A stretch of DNA of 64,000 nt from Leptonema illini DSM 21528 (lineage in GTDB: Bacteria; Spirochaetota; Leptospiria; Leptospirales; Leptonemataceae). Location of the stretch: the NCBI RefSeq assembly GCF_000243335.1, contig NZ_JH597773.1, positions 438,489 through 502,488 of the forward strand, read 5' to 3'. Position numbers and translations under genes: made by a program. How positions within the stretch are numbered: the stretch's first letter is position 1; each line of letters begins with the position of its first letter. Positions 44,795 to 54,191 of the stretch are shown piece after piece. Under the pieces are notes generated by a model that saw nothing but the letters and a program-made list of their open reading frames with translations, made no database searches and was not told where the DNA came from.

Positions 44795-47137
44795 ATGACA
44801 GGGCGCAGCCAGCGAGAACGTTTTGCCGTCATACGCAAGAAGAATCGACGGCTGATGAGTATTGCGATCCTGCTTGCCCTGATCGGCATTCCGCCGGTCT
44901 CGGCGATCGATTTTCTTACGGGTCCGGCAGGGCCTGCATCGTTTCGCATTCTTTTGCTTGGATTGTCGGAGTCGCTGCTGCTCGCCGTCATCGGCTCATT
45001 GAGATATCTACATCCGCGTAGCTATACGCGCTATGCAACGGGCCTGTTCGTGGCCGTACTGCTCACCATTCTTCTGCCACAGATACCCGATATTATCGTA
45101 ACTGATCCTTCGCGGTTCCTGCTTTTTGCTGCAACCTTTCTCGGTTGCGTTTTCTTCCTCAATCTGAACAGCCTGCGTACGGCCGTCATGCTCTACGCTA
45201 CGGTGCTTCTCGTTTCCATCGTTCCTTTTCTTATCTACAGGCCACTGCCGTTGACGACGGTTATTCCGACGCTTGTGGGGATTGCTCTGATCGGAGTCGT
45301 TCGACAGAGACATCAGGATAAGAACATTGAAACGAGCCTTGAGCTTCGCCGCCGCAAGATCGATCTACATCGTCATACCCTTTTATACGAGCAGGCCGTT
45401 GCGGCCACCGAAGAGAGCGAGGCGCGCTATGAAACGGTGATCGATTCGATGGCCGAGGGCGTGATCGTTCTGTCCTCCGACGGTGTGATGATCGCCTGCA
45501 ATCGCAGCGCTGCTGAGATCCTTGGGATGCATCCGGAGAATATCGTCGGGTCGCAGATCGCCGATTTAAACCTGCGTCTGTGCCGTGAGAACGGAGAGCC
45601 TTTCCCCGCCGATGAACTGCCATCCACTTTCGTTCAAAAGCAAGTTCAACCGGTTAACGATGTTGTCGTCGGTATCGACGTCGATAACTCCCAGAAGAAG
45701 TGGCTGCGCGTGAATGCAAGGCCGCTCTTTCGCCGCGGATCAAGCGTCCCCTACGCAGCGACCGTTACCTTCGCCGATATTACCGAGTATAAAGCGCAGG
45801 CCGATACGATCCGCCATCAGGCCTTTCACGATACGTTAACGGGACTTGCGAACAGGGCTCTGCTTAAAGAAACTCTCGACCTTGAACTGGCTCATGCCAG
45901 CCGCGAAAAGAGTATCCTGGCCGTCCTCTTTTTGGATCTGGACGGTTTCAAGAACGTGAATGATTCTCTCGGTCATTCGATCGGCGATGCTCTGCTTGTC
46001 GAAGTCGCGCGGCGCCTTCGCCACTGTCTGCGCCGGAGCGATACTCTTGCCCGCGCGGGCGGAGACGAGTTCATCGCCGTGCTGCCAAAGATCAATTCTC
46101 CGTTTGACGCTCGTAGCGTCGCCGACAAGGTGCTGGCCGAGCTTGAGAAGCCCTATGCCGTCGGCTCCGATATACTGAGCATTTCGGCCAGTATAGGCAT
46201 AGCGATCTTTCCTGATAACGGCACAGACGGTGATTCACTTCTTCGCAACGCCGATGCGGCGATGTATGCGGTAAAAAAGGCCGGCCGTCGCGGCATACGC
46301 TTCTTCGGTCCTGAGATGAACGAAAACGCCAGGGTGCGTCTCGGTCTTTTGAATAACCTGCGTCAGGCGATTCAGTCCGACGATTTGCGGCTTGTCTTTC
46401 AGCCCCGCCTTGATCTTCATACGGGCCGTATCGATAGCGCCGAGGCCCTGCTGCGCTGGAATACGAAAGACGGTCCCGTCTCGCCCGAAGTCTTTATTCC
46501 TCTTGCCGAAGAAGGCGGCCTGATTCACGCGCTCGGTGATGGCGTACTGCATAAGGCGCTCTCCGCCCAGAGGCAATGGTCGGCGGATAGCCACGACATC
46601 ACCGTCGCCGTTAACCTCTCTCCGCGTCAATTCGCCGTTCCCGATCTTGTCGAACGAATCGAAGCGGCGACCCACCGTCTTGGAGTCTCTCCGGAAAGGC
46701 TTGAGATCGAGATCACCGAAGGCGTGATGATACAGAACGTCGAATCCGTAAGGCGCACGATGTATGCTCTGAAAGAGCTGGGATTGACGATCGCCCTTGA
46801 CGACTTCGGAACAGGGTATTCCTCGCTGGCCTACCTGAAACACTTCCCGATCGACATCCTGAAAATCGATCGGGCCTTCGTATGCGAGATACCCGAGAAT
46901 ACGCAGGACGTCGCCATCCTCAGCGCTATCATCGGCGTCGCGAGGGCGCTCGGCATTCGCACCATCGCCGAAGGAGTCGAGACGCAAGAACAGGCCGACT
47001 TCATGAAGCAGGTCGGATGCGACGCCATACAGGGCTACTGGTTTGCAAGGCCTCTTGATTCGCAGTCTCTGCTCGATTTCATTCACAGGCATGACGTGCG
47101 GGCGGGCCGGCCGACCTCGTCGCACATCGCCTTCTGA
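44795..47137 (+). CDS. Membrane PAS-GGDEF-EAL protein
   Basis: A 780-residue protein. About six membrane helices (20-165) are followed by a coiled coil, PAS (about 205-325; AEGVIVLSSDGVMIACNRSAAEILGM), GGDEF (about 340-500) with intact RAGGDEFIAVL and FLDLDGFKNVND, and EAL (about 520-765) with SAEALLRW, VAVNLSPRQF, LEIEITEG, IALDDFGTGYSSLAYL, ILKIDRAF and IAEGVE. Both centres look active. The membrane part resembles MASE-type sensors. Start ATG 44795 lacks a clear SD; ATG 44855 just before the first helix is an alternative. Confidence 0.88.
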   Translation: MTGRSQRERFAVIRKKNRRLMSIAILLALIGIPPVSAIDFLTGPAGPASFRILLLGLSESLLLAVIGSLRYLHPRSYTRYATGLFVAVLLTILLPQIPDIIVTDPSRFLLFAATFLGCVFFLNLNSLRTAVMLYATVLLVSIVPFLIYRPLPLTTVIPTLVGIALIGVVRQRHQDKNIETSLELRRRKIDLHRHTLLYEQAVAATEESEARYETVIDSMAEGVIVLSSDGVMIACNRSAAEILGMHPENIVGSQIADLNLRLCRENGEPFPADELPSTFVQKQVQPVNDVVVGIDVDNSQKKWLRVNARPLFRRGSSVPYAATVTFADITEYKAQADTIRHQAFHDTLTGLANRALLKETLDLELAHASREKSILAVLFLDLDGFKNVNDSLGHSIGDALLVEVARRLRHCLRRSDTLARAGGDEFIAVLPKINSPFDARSVADKVLAELEKPYAVGSDILSISASIGIAIFPDNGTDGDSLLRNADAAMYAVKKAGRRGIRFFGPEMNENARVRLGLLNNLRQAIQSDDLRLVFQPRLDLHTGRIDSAEALLRWNTKDGPVSPEVFIPLAEEGGLIHALGDGVLHKALSAQRQWSADSHDITVAVNLSPRQFAVPDLVERIEAATHRLGVSPERLEIEITEGVMIQNVESVRRTMYALKELGLTIALDDFGTGYSSLAYLKHFPIDILKIDRAFVCEIPENTQDVAILSAIIGVARALGIRTIAEGVETQEQADFMKQVGCDAIQGYWFARPLDSQSLLDFIHRHDVRAGRPTSSHIAF

Positions 47138-47303
47138 TCGGGGGATGCATTAAGCCTTCCTTGACCTGCCTCAGATCTATCCTTTCCCGCCTCATCCAAA
47201 TGATCGCCTCGACCGTAGAGGCGCTGTCGCTGTTCCGATATACTCCCGGTCGAGGACGTTGCAGCGCTCCTTTTAAACAGGAAGCCGACAAGTAACGCCG
47301 GTA

Positions 47304-47744
47304 TCATTCCGGCTGCCTTTCTTTTCGGTAGGACTCGAAATCCTTCTGGCCTTTCTCGCTCCAGTAATCACGGAAGGCCTTTTGATCCGGTTCGCAGTAA
47401 AAGTTCCAGGGCGTGTCGTGCATCCCAAAGTTCCACGGTAGGTGTTTGCGACGATAATACTCCCTTACCATCCGATGCCGATGCCCGTCAAACATCGGAT
47501 GACGTCGGAACGGACCTCTGCCTTTCGGACCCATCCCACCGAAGAGCAGTCGGCTGAGGATGACTAACCCAACGGCCTGCCAGAAGTCTACTAATGGAAA
47601 TCCAAAAAGGTCGGGCAGAAGGCCGTTCCAGAGATGCTGGACGACGACGCCGAACAATAATCCGATCAGGACGGCGACGGTCAGGCCGCCGACAAGACGC
47701 AATACAAATCGTGCGCTCTTCCGCGCTATTCCTGCAGTTTTCAT
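47304..47744 (-). CDS. Small membrane protein partnered with an ECF sigma factor
   Basis: A 146-residue protein with two membrane helices; the second ends in the distinctive FWQAVGLVILSRLLFGGMG. The C-terminus is soluble, basic and then acidic. I have seen this FWxAxGLxxLSxxLFGG pattern next to ECF sigma genes in other bacteria, where it may act as a membrane regulator; that is recollection and inference. Start ATG 47744 has AGGAGG six bases upstream. It lies 46 bases downstream of the sigma gene. Confidence 0.7.
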   Translation of the reverse strand: MKTAGIARKSARFVLRLVGGLTVAVLIGLLFGVVVQHLWNGLLPDLFGFPLVDFWQAVGLVILSRLLFGGMGPKGRGPFRRHPMFDGHRHRMVREYYRRKHLPWNFGMHDTPWNFYCEPDQKAFRDYWSEKGQKDFESYRKERQPE

Positions 47745-47790
47745 AACTTCCTCCTGTAATCTTCTACTCATTTAACAAGAACACCCGATC

Positions 47791-48306
47791 CTACAGTAGC
47801 GTTCTGAATGCGTCTAACTCGCGGCTGAGCCGACGACGCGCCTCTCGATTCCAGCTGAGCACGGTTCCAAGCGGAACGCCAAGCATCTGCGCGGCCTCGC
47901 GATGCGTGTAGCCTTCGAGCTCTACGAGGCGAAAGGCTGCATGCAGGTTAGGAGCAAGTCCGTCTATGGCCCGCTCAATCTCTTGCAGCAAATCGGATAA
48001 CTCGCTGATCTCTGCCGGTTGCGGGCGCCCGTCGCTCAGAGGATCAAGAAGATCCGCAGATAACGTTTCACGGCGTCGGCGATAGATATCGATGATTCTG
48101 TTTCGCAGAGCTCCGTATACATAGGCGGCCAGGTCTTCGATCTGATCGGCGACATCGAGTCTGCGCGAAAGCGCAAGCATTACGTCCTGGACGAGGTCTT
48201 CGGCGTCGATCGATCCCGCCTCGCGCAACATGGATCGCGCGAAACTTACAAGGCGCCTGTATTCGCTCTTGAAAAAGCCGCTGACGCCTCTCAGGTCTCG
48301 CTGCAT
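47791..48306 (-). CDS. RNA polymerase sigma factor, ECF type
   Basis: A 171-residue sigma-70-family factor with region 2 (SEYRRLVSFARSMLREAGSIDAEDLVQDVMLAL, LAAYVYGALRNRIIDIYRRRR) and region 4 (LHAAFRLVELEGYTHREAAQMLGVPLGTVLSWNREARRRL). It lacks region 3, as ECF factors do. ATG 48306 has AGGA close upstream; ATG 48312 is possible. It is followed by a two-helix membrane protein that is a candidate regulator; no classical zinc anti-sigma motif (HxxxCxxC) is present there. Confidence 0.88.
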   Translation of the reverse strand: MQRDLRGVSGFFKSEYRRLVSFARSMLREAGSIDAEDLVQDVMLALSRRLDVADQIEDLAAYVYGALRNRIIDIYRRRRETLSADLLDPLSDGRPQPAEISELSDLLQEIERAIDGLAPNLHAAFRLVELEGYTHREAAQMLGVPLGTVLSWNREARRRLSRELDAFRTLL

Positions 48307-48470
48307 ACACATCCTGACGTCCGACTGATCGGATTATTGAGAGAATTCCCGTGATTTACAACTTCTAACATTTCCAGACTCTCATCCAGAGCTCTAATAA
48401 GAGACTCTACAAAGAAAGTCTGTCCCGGTGCTCACGGATTCTGTCTGGATCTCATTATTTGTGAAGAAAT

Positions 48471-48731
48471 GTGAAAAAAAAGGCTGCGCTCAGAGTCTTT
48501 ATACGCATGAAACAATTCTCTGCGAAAATCGCCTCTTTCGGGGCTTTTATGGCCCTTGCGGCCGTTATCTCTTCGGTTCTGAGCTTCATCGGCTATAACC
48601 TGCGTGTTCTCATGTGGGTCGATATGTGGGGCGAAACGATGGGCTGGGTTGTGCGCGGCGGCGTTCTTGTGGCCGGCGGCCTGCTCTATTTCGTTTTCAG
48701 CAAGCTCTCTGACTCTCCTGAAGAGGCTTGA
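48471..48731 (+). CDS. Small membrane protein
   Basis: Up to 86 residues from GTG 48471, or 74 from ATG 48507, with two membrane helices (FGAFMALAAVISSVLSFIGY and VVRGGVLVAGGLLYFVFS). No strong SD decides the start. It ends directly before terminator 48778-48813. No family recognised. Confidence 0.55.
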   Translation: MKKKAALRVFIRMKQFSAKIASFGAFMALAAVISSVLSFIGYNLRVLMWVDMWGETMGWVVRGGVLVAGGLLYFVFSKLSDSPEEA

Positions 48732-48777
48732 AAAATAATTCCCACCTTCAGGAGCTTGTATCCGTATCAGACTCATT

Positions 48778-48813
48778 CGCCGTAGCCGGCCTTCTGGCTA
48801 CGGCGTTTCTTTT
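48778..48813 (+). terminator. Intrinsic terminator before the glycosyltransferase gene
   Basis: CGCCGTAGCC (48778-48787) and GGCTACGGCG (48796-48805) form a 10-base-pair stem followed by TTTCTTTT. It lies inside the apparent N-terminal extension of the downstream frame, which argues that the glycosyltransferase starts after it. Confidence 0.88.
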
Positions 48814-48865
48814 CGCGCCGACTTTTTCAGTCGACGACAGTGCCAGATCCTATCTCATTGAGTCT

Positions 48866-49582
48866 ATGCTTCTGGCCGTTCCCGTCTATAACGAAGAATC
48901 TAATCTGCCTCTCTTTTTCCCTGCACTTTTTGCCGGTCTTCCCGAGGCCATTGACGAAGTGCTTTTCATCAACGACGGCTCGTTCGATGCATCGCCCTTA
49001 ATTCTTGAAGAGGTAAAGCGTCCGGGCGTTGATATCGTTCATCATACGACGAATCAGGGCTACGGACAGGCGATGATCACGGCGATGACCGAGGCCCGCC
49101 GACGCGGCCACGACTACCTGATCACGATGGACTGTGACCGGCAGCACCGTCCCGAAGACATCCGACATTTTATCGACGCCGACCTGGCCATCGACGTCGT
49201 CTCGGGCTCGCGCTACCTGCCGTCTTCGCGGCGATGCGGCGACGCCCCGGAGGATCGCGTCCAGGTGAACAGCCGTATCACGACCCGCCTGAATCGCCGC
49301 TTCGGATTCCGGTTAACCGACGCCTTCTGCGGCTTCAAACGATATCGCATGCAGAATATCGATCCGGCGCTCTTTACGGAGCGCGGTTATGCCTTTCCCA
49401 TGGAATTCTGGGCCTACGCCGCCGTCGAAGGCCTGAGCATCGAAGAGCTGGCCGTAAGCCGCATCTATACGACCGACAGCCGCAGCTTCGGCGAGGATCT
49501 CGATCGCACGCGAAAGCGCTATCACTACTACCTGAAAGTTCTGCATCAGAGCACCGTGCGTTTTTCGGCTCTGCACGCCTGA
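48866..49582 (+). CDS. Family 2 glycosyltransferase
   Basis: A 238-residue GT2 enzyme of the DPM1-like cytoplasmic type: MLLAVPVYNEESNL (nucleotide-binding start), VLFINDGSFDASP, GYGQAMITAM, DYLITMDCDRQHRPEDI (DxD-like metal site), VSGSRYLP and DAFCGFKRYR. It should transfer a sugar from a nucleotide donor to a lipid or glycan. ATG 48866 puts the start at the usual family N-terminus; the 46 codons upstream encode a transcription terminator. SD is weak. It ends at a bidirectional terminator. Confidence 0.85.
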   Translation: MLLAVPVYNEESNLPLFFPALFAGLPEAIDEVLFINDGSFDASPLILEEVKRPGVDIVHHTTNQGYGQAMITAMTEARRRGHDYLITMDCDRQHRPEDIRHFIDADLAIDVVSGSRYLPSSRRCGDAPEDRVQVNSRITTRLNRRFGFRLTDAFCGFKRYRMQNIDPALFTERGYAFPMEFWAYAAVEGLSIEELAVSRIYTTDSRSFGEDLDRTRKRYHYYLKVLHQSTVRFSALHA

Positions 49583-49597
49583 GTACAATAAAAGGTC

Positions 49598-49617
49598 GGC
49601 CGCAGAAGAATGCGGCC
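49598..49617. terminator. Bidirectional terminator
   Basis: GGCCGCA (49598-49604) pairs with TGCGGCC (49611-49617) between convergent genes, with short A/T-rich flanks on both sides. Confidence 0.65.
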
Positions 49618-49634
49618 TTCACCGCAAAAAACAA

Positions 49635-50624
49635 TCACCCGACTCTTCGATCCGTGAGGTCGAGCAGCTCCAGAGCGGTCGCATTCGAGCGAAACGTTCG
49701 CGCTGAACCCGTCTTCAGATCGAGCAGCTCAAGATCAAAGCGTGCCTGCTTGCTATTGCGGCAGAGCGAGATGCGTCCGTCCGGGTTCACGTAATCGAGT
49801 TCGGCGAACTGCGGGCTTATCATCTTCCCTGTCAGGCGGAAGTCGTTATCAGAAAAAGCAAAGCTCCACGAGTTTTCGTCGCTCTGTATGTTATGCGATG
49901 CCGCCTTACGAAGCGATGTCCAGCGCAGCGTGCGTCCGTCTATGTGCAGAACCGCCATACTCAGGTAAGGCGTGATTACCGGGCCGAGCTTGATCTTAGC
50001 CGAGAATCCCTCGAAATAAACGGAGGGGTCCTCTGCCTCGAAAGCGCTGCAATGCCCCCAGCAGTAATGATAGGAGTGCTTTCGCCCCCAGTTATGGCCC
50101 TGCATGCCAGGGGCATTCTGTATACGGATCTCTTTCCCGTTCACATGCACGACGCCGTTCACAAGAGCGGCAGGAAGAGGCGACAGTATTTTCATGCCCG
50201 GAAAGCCGTCGGCATACAGAAAATCCTGGCCGAGAAGAAAAAGCGGATCGGCTAACGGTGTAAGTTGAAGATCCCAGCGAATCTCGCCGGCTTCGCCTAT
50301 CAGGCTTCCCGAACACCTGTTGCCCGTCCATTGCGCCGTGCCGAATCGCAGCCCCGGCGCTTTCCCTGCTTCCCCTGCGTCCCCTGAATGAGAGCATTCA
50401 GCAGGCGAATAAGATGTCTTCCATATCTGTGCATGTTGCCGGTCGAACCAGATGGCCCAGACGTCGGCCACGCCGTCTTTTGCGACGGAGCCTCGCAGGT
50501 AGGTGAATTTTACCCAGAGAGCCTGTTCGCCGACGTTCAGCTTGAGAAAATAGCTCTCAACATGGTCTTTCTTGATATACGGATAAACGGGTTCGTTACC
50601 CGAATCCTTTTTGTAATCTCGCAT
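49635..50624 (-). CDS. AttH/CrtC-like lipocalin-fold protein
   Basis: A 329-residue soluble protein without a signal peptide. PGMQGHNWGRKHSYHYCWGHC and the paired beta-rich halves resemble the AttH/hydroxyneurosporene-dehydratase/tocopherol-cyclase-like superfamily, which binds hydrophobic ligands. The enzymatic activity is unknown. Start ATG 50624 is preceded by GAGAGTG; the SD is weak. It is convergent to the GT2 gene. Confidence 0.6.
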   Translation of the reverse strand: MRDYKKDSGNEPVYPYIKKDHVESYFLKLNVGEQALWVKFTYLRGSVAKDGVADVWAIWFDRQHAQIWKTSYSPAECSHSGDAGEAGKAPGLRFGTAQWTGNRCSGSLIGEAGEIRWDLQLTPLADPLFLLGQDFLYADGFPGMKILSPLPAALVNGVVHVNGKEIRIQNAPGMQGHNWGRKHSYHYCWGHCSAFEAEDPSVYFEGFSAKIKLGPVITPYLSMAVLHIDGRTLRWTSLRKAASHNIQSDENSWSFAFSDNDFRLTGKMISPQFAELDYVNPDGRISLCRNSKQARFDLELLDLKTGSARTFRSNATALELLDLTDRRVG

Positions 50625-50720
50625 CGTACACTCTCACTGTTTTTTCGGTCAGCAACGACCGATTTTTTTGTTTGCTGGCTGCCCGGCACGATCCGTTTCA
50701 GTACGGCCGTCTGCAGGCAA

Positions 50721-52003
50721 TCATGTCTTTTTAATCAGAGCGAAGATTCCTTTCAGCTCGTCTTCAAGTTCGCACTTCAAATATCGCCCCGGTTCGAGCG
50801 TCATACCGATCCATCCGTAGGCCTCTGCGGGCGAGACGACCGTCAGATCCCATCCTGGCTTGAGTTTCGGGCATTCATTCCGTCTTATGCAGACGGCAGA
50901 TCATCTGTGTGGCCCGCGGCTTCGGATACGCCCACGCCGACGGCAGATAAAGGCATCTCTGTTCGAGCTCGGCCACCTTCATCATACAGCGAATCTCAAG
51001 CTCGTATTCTTTGAAGATACGCAAAATCGGATCGACTACTTTCAGCGAGAAGTGTCCCTTCTTTGCGTTATACGCCGACCGGTACGAAATCTCTTCGGCC
51101 GCATGTTCATCATTACCGAGCCTTTCTCGCAAAAAGAGAATATAGCGTGAAAACTTAAGGGCCTCGGCAATCTGCCGAGGCGGCCGCTTCGGATTCGGGC
51201 GAGGAAGCTCCCTCGCCGCCCTCTGCACTCTCTTCGCTCGCCTCCTGGCCTTCACTGATTAAGAAGTCGGCGATTGAAACGCCGCTTGAAGGGGCGACGG
51301 ACGATGCCTCAGGCAGTTCAGAGGCAAGCTCGGTGAACGCCTCCTGGGCCAGTATCGTATCGGCGACGGTCTTCGAGGCTCCCAGGCTGCTTGCAAGATC
51401 GGCGCTCTTTCGTTTCAGATGGTTTAAAGCATCGGCCTCCTGTGCGGCGTCTCTACTGAGCGATCCGTCCACGTCGCCGATTTCCATGAGAAGGCCGGCA
51501 AGAAAGGCGTTGATATGCACATGACGGATCTGCAAAAACCGATACATGACGATGGCCAGGGTTAACAGCGTCTGTGAGATCAGGGCCGTGTAGCGGGCCG
51601 GACTGCGGTGCATGAGAATAAAGCATGTCACGGCAATACGGCGATTGCGGAAGGCATTTCGTATATAACTCTGATAACGATGTCCTTCGATAGCATACAG
51701 GCGCTTGAAGAAGCTCCATTCGTCGATGGCATGAATGGCGTGGTTCGCAAGAAAGGCAGAGATGCTTCTATTTAATTCTGACGTTATGCGAACGGAAAAC
51801 TTCTCCTGATAGGAGCCTCTTATCTCGCGCAGTTTTTCAAAAACTCCGGGTTTGAGAGGAACATCGGCCTTGATGAGAATCTTGCCGCTGTTGTCTTTCA
51901 GGTCTTCAGAAAGCCGCAGAACGCCTTGAAGGTCGAGCTGAGTGTAGAACGTTTCGAGAGAGAGCACATCGTCGAATATGATGGCATCACCGGAAAGCTT
52001 CAT
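50721..52003 (-). pseudogene. Degenerate HD-like protein gene, copy A, frame-disrupted
   Basis: The N-terminal part, from ATG 52003 (MKLSGDAIIFDDV) to the stop at 51155, aligns with copy B upstream (VLRLSEDLKD, ILIKADV, AFLAGLLMEIGD). The C-terminal part continues in the +1 frame (IAEALKFSRYILFLRE, SYRSAYNAKKG, SAWAYPKPRATQ) to a stop at 50875. The tail (CPKLKPGWDLTVVSP, AYGWIG) lies in yet another frame to 50721. A perfect hairpin GCCTCGGC/GCCGAGGC (51161-51181) sits at the first junction. The middle looks like a worn HD domain lacking the HD residues. Function unknown. Confidence 0.65.
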
Positions 52004-52054
52004 GATGGGTTCCAGCGCCGCCTCCACTGGAGGCGGCTTTCCTTAACTGTAACT

Positions 52055-52303
52055 TTACTTCTTAATGAGCCGGTATGCGAAAAGCAGTATAACGGCCCCA
52101 CCGACGGCAAGCAGAAAGGACTTCAGACTGAAGCCCGTCAGGCCTCCGAATCCAAGAAGCGAACCGATATAACCACCGACGAAAGCGCCGGCAATACCAA
52201 GCAGAATCGTGATGATCCAGCCGCCCGGATCTTTACCCGGCATAAGCAACTTGGCTACAATACCGGCGAGTAAACCCATGATAATCCATGCGAAAAATCC
52301 CAT
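52055..52303 (-). CDS. GlsB/YeaQ/YmgE family membrane protein
   Basis: An 82-residue protein: MGFFAWIIMGLLAGIVAKLL, PGKDPGGWIITILLGIAGAFVGGYIG and a third helix. It matches the transglycosylase-associated/YeaQ family linked to envelope stress. ATG 52303 has GGAGG six bases upstream. It lies between the two broken paralogues. Confidence 0.9.
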   Translation of the reverse strand: MGFFAWIIMGLLAGIVAKLLMPGKDPGGWIITILLGIAGAFVGGYIGSLLGFGGLTGFSLKSFLLAVGGAVILLFAYRLIKK

Positions 52304-52422
52304 CGTATCCTCCGTGTTTTTGATGACCTTACCGAATATGGTAAAAAAGTCCAATCCTTTCCTTCCGTCGGGTCAGTCCGACGGGGCAAAAAAACGCATT
52401 GCCTGCGATAAAAACGTTTGCA

Positions 52423-53679
52423 TCAATCCTGTATCTTTATGCGAATCTTTGCAAGCTCCTCTTCCAGATCGCGTTTTTGATACCGGCCTTCGGCTTGCTC
52501 CGATCCAGCCGAAGGCCTCCTGTGGCGAGACCACGTGCAGATCCCATCCGTTCTGCAGATGCGGACAGCTCGTCACCGTATGCCTGCAGATGACCTGTGT
52601 GGCCCGCGGCTTCGGATACGCCCATGCCGAATGCCTGTAAGGGCAGCGGCTTTCAATATCAGCGAGCATCATCAATGACCGGTACTCCAGCTCATACTCC
52701 CGGAATCGTTTCAAAACGGGATTCACAAGATCCAGATTAAAGAATCCCTTACGGGCGTTATAGGCGACGCGAAACGAAACTTCTTCAATCAGATGCTCTG
52801 AATGTTCAAGCTTCGTGAAAAGAAAGAACACGTATCTCGTGAACTTCAGAATCTCGGCAAGAACGGGAATCAGACGCTCATCATCTTTATGTGCATCGCT
52901 ATCCCCCCTTCAGCAGACTCTTCGAAAAACAGAACATTCTCCATCGAATCGATCTGCCTGCTTTCTTTCGTCGCATCGGCATCGCCGGCGATCTCCTGTG
53001 CCAGCTCAGAGAACGCCTGCGCCGACCGGATGGCCTCAACAACAACGACAGGAGCATCGAGACGGGAGGCCATCATGCCGGCCTTCTCAGAGACCTCGCG
53101 AAGCGCAAAGGAACTGTCATAGGCGTCCAGCATAACCTTTCTCGACGGAAAGGGCAGCTCCGACAGGAATCCCATAAGAAAGGACGTCGTGTGAATACGC
53201 GGCAATCGCATCGGCAGATGTAGAGCGATTCCCAGAGAGAGGATGCCCAGTCTGCACAGATGCGCGAAATGATCGGGGCTCTGCTGCTTGAGGATGTAGG
53301 CCGAGACCGCAATACGCGGATGCTTTAATGCCTGAAAGACATATCGAAACGCTCTCTTACCAGGCTCTTCGTAAAGACGTCGGAAGAGAGGATGCTCGCT
53401 CACGTACTGTTCGATCGCGCCGACAAGCGAATTCGTGATGATCTCAACAAGCTCCGACGATAGCTTGATGCTGAAGCTCTCGTTAAAGGCCCCTCGAATC
53501 TCTTTCAGTTTATCGATCTGGCTCTGCTTGACGGCGATATCTTCTTTGATAAGAATCTTGTCCTGCCGGTCTTTCAGGTCTTCGTTCAGACGCAGAACTC
53601 CGCTCAGATTGAGGGCATAGAAAAAGGCCTCAAGCTCGCCGAAGCTATCGATCATGAGGCCGTTGGGTCCAAGCTTCAT
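52423..53679 (-). pseudogene. Degenerate HD-like protein gene, copy B, frame-disrupted
   Basis: Paralogue of copy A. The N-terminal part runs from about ATG 53679 (MKLGPNGLMIDS) to the stop at 52870. The C-terminal part (LAEILKFTRYVFFLF, AYNARKGFFNLD, SAWAYPKPRATQVICRH, GWDLHVVSPQEAFGWIG) is in the -1 frame. Inserting one G in the minus-strand G6 run at about 52902-52907 would join both parts without a break. A second break follows GWIG, after which EQAEGRYQKRDLEEELAKI continues in another frame to 52423. Either a pseudogene, a slippage-controlled gene or sequencing error. Confidence 0.65.
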
Positions 53680-53816
53680 TCGTATGAATAGACGCAGCAA
53701 TCAACGGTTTTCCTATTAAGAATGCCACTGGTAAAAAACGACGCAAAATTTCGAAACGGAATTGACGTGCGTGCCACATCATCCCCCATAACGGAAGCTA
53801 CACAGCACCTATCATC

Positions 53817-54191
53817 ATGGCCGATAAAGAATCCACCTCCGGGCTATCCGTCGACGAAACCAGCGCTCTCAAGGCCGTAACCGAGTCGATCAATCAGATG
53901 GCCGGTTCGCTCACCGGACGAAACCTCGAGCAGAAGATCCAGGAGTACACCTCGGTGTACGGAGAGATCCTGCTTGGAATGCATAACCGCCTGAACGACC
54001 TTGAGCGGGAATCGAAGTCCCTGCGCAAAGAGGTCTCTCAGCAGCACCGGCGCATCAGTTCTCTCGAAAATAAACTCAGCGAAGAACGGCGCGGACGCAG
54101 CCGTACGGATCGCCTGATCGGCCTCACCGCCCTGATCCTTTCGGCAGCATCTCTCGTTTTATGGCTTCTCTCGAATCTTACGAAAAACTGA
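53817..54191 (+). CDS. Coiled-coil protein with C-terminal membrane anchor
   Basis: A 124-residue product: a helical N-terminus, a coiled coil (HNRLNDLERESKSLRKEVSQ and on to about 95), then one tail helix (LIGLTALILSAASLVLWLLS). It overlaps the next gene by 31 bases. No SD is obvious before ATG 53817. No family recognised; a tail-anchored scaffold is plausible. Confidence 0.65.
   Translation: MADKESTSGLSVDETSALKAVTESINQMAGSLTGRNLEQKIQEYTSVYGEILLGMHNRLNDLERESKSLRKEVSQQHRRISSLENKLSEERRGRSRTDRLIGLTALILSAASLVLWLLSNLTKN

Noticed and set aside
48728-48865. N-terminal extension of the glycosyltransferase from TTG 48728
   Set aside because: The extension encodes an intrinsic terminator (48778-48813) and has no GT2 likeness.
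50646-50669. Hairpin CGGTC/GACCG with seven Ts on the plus strand
   Set aside because: It faces rightward with no plus-strand gene upstream; the stem is only five base pairs, so I do not call a terminator.
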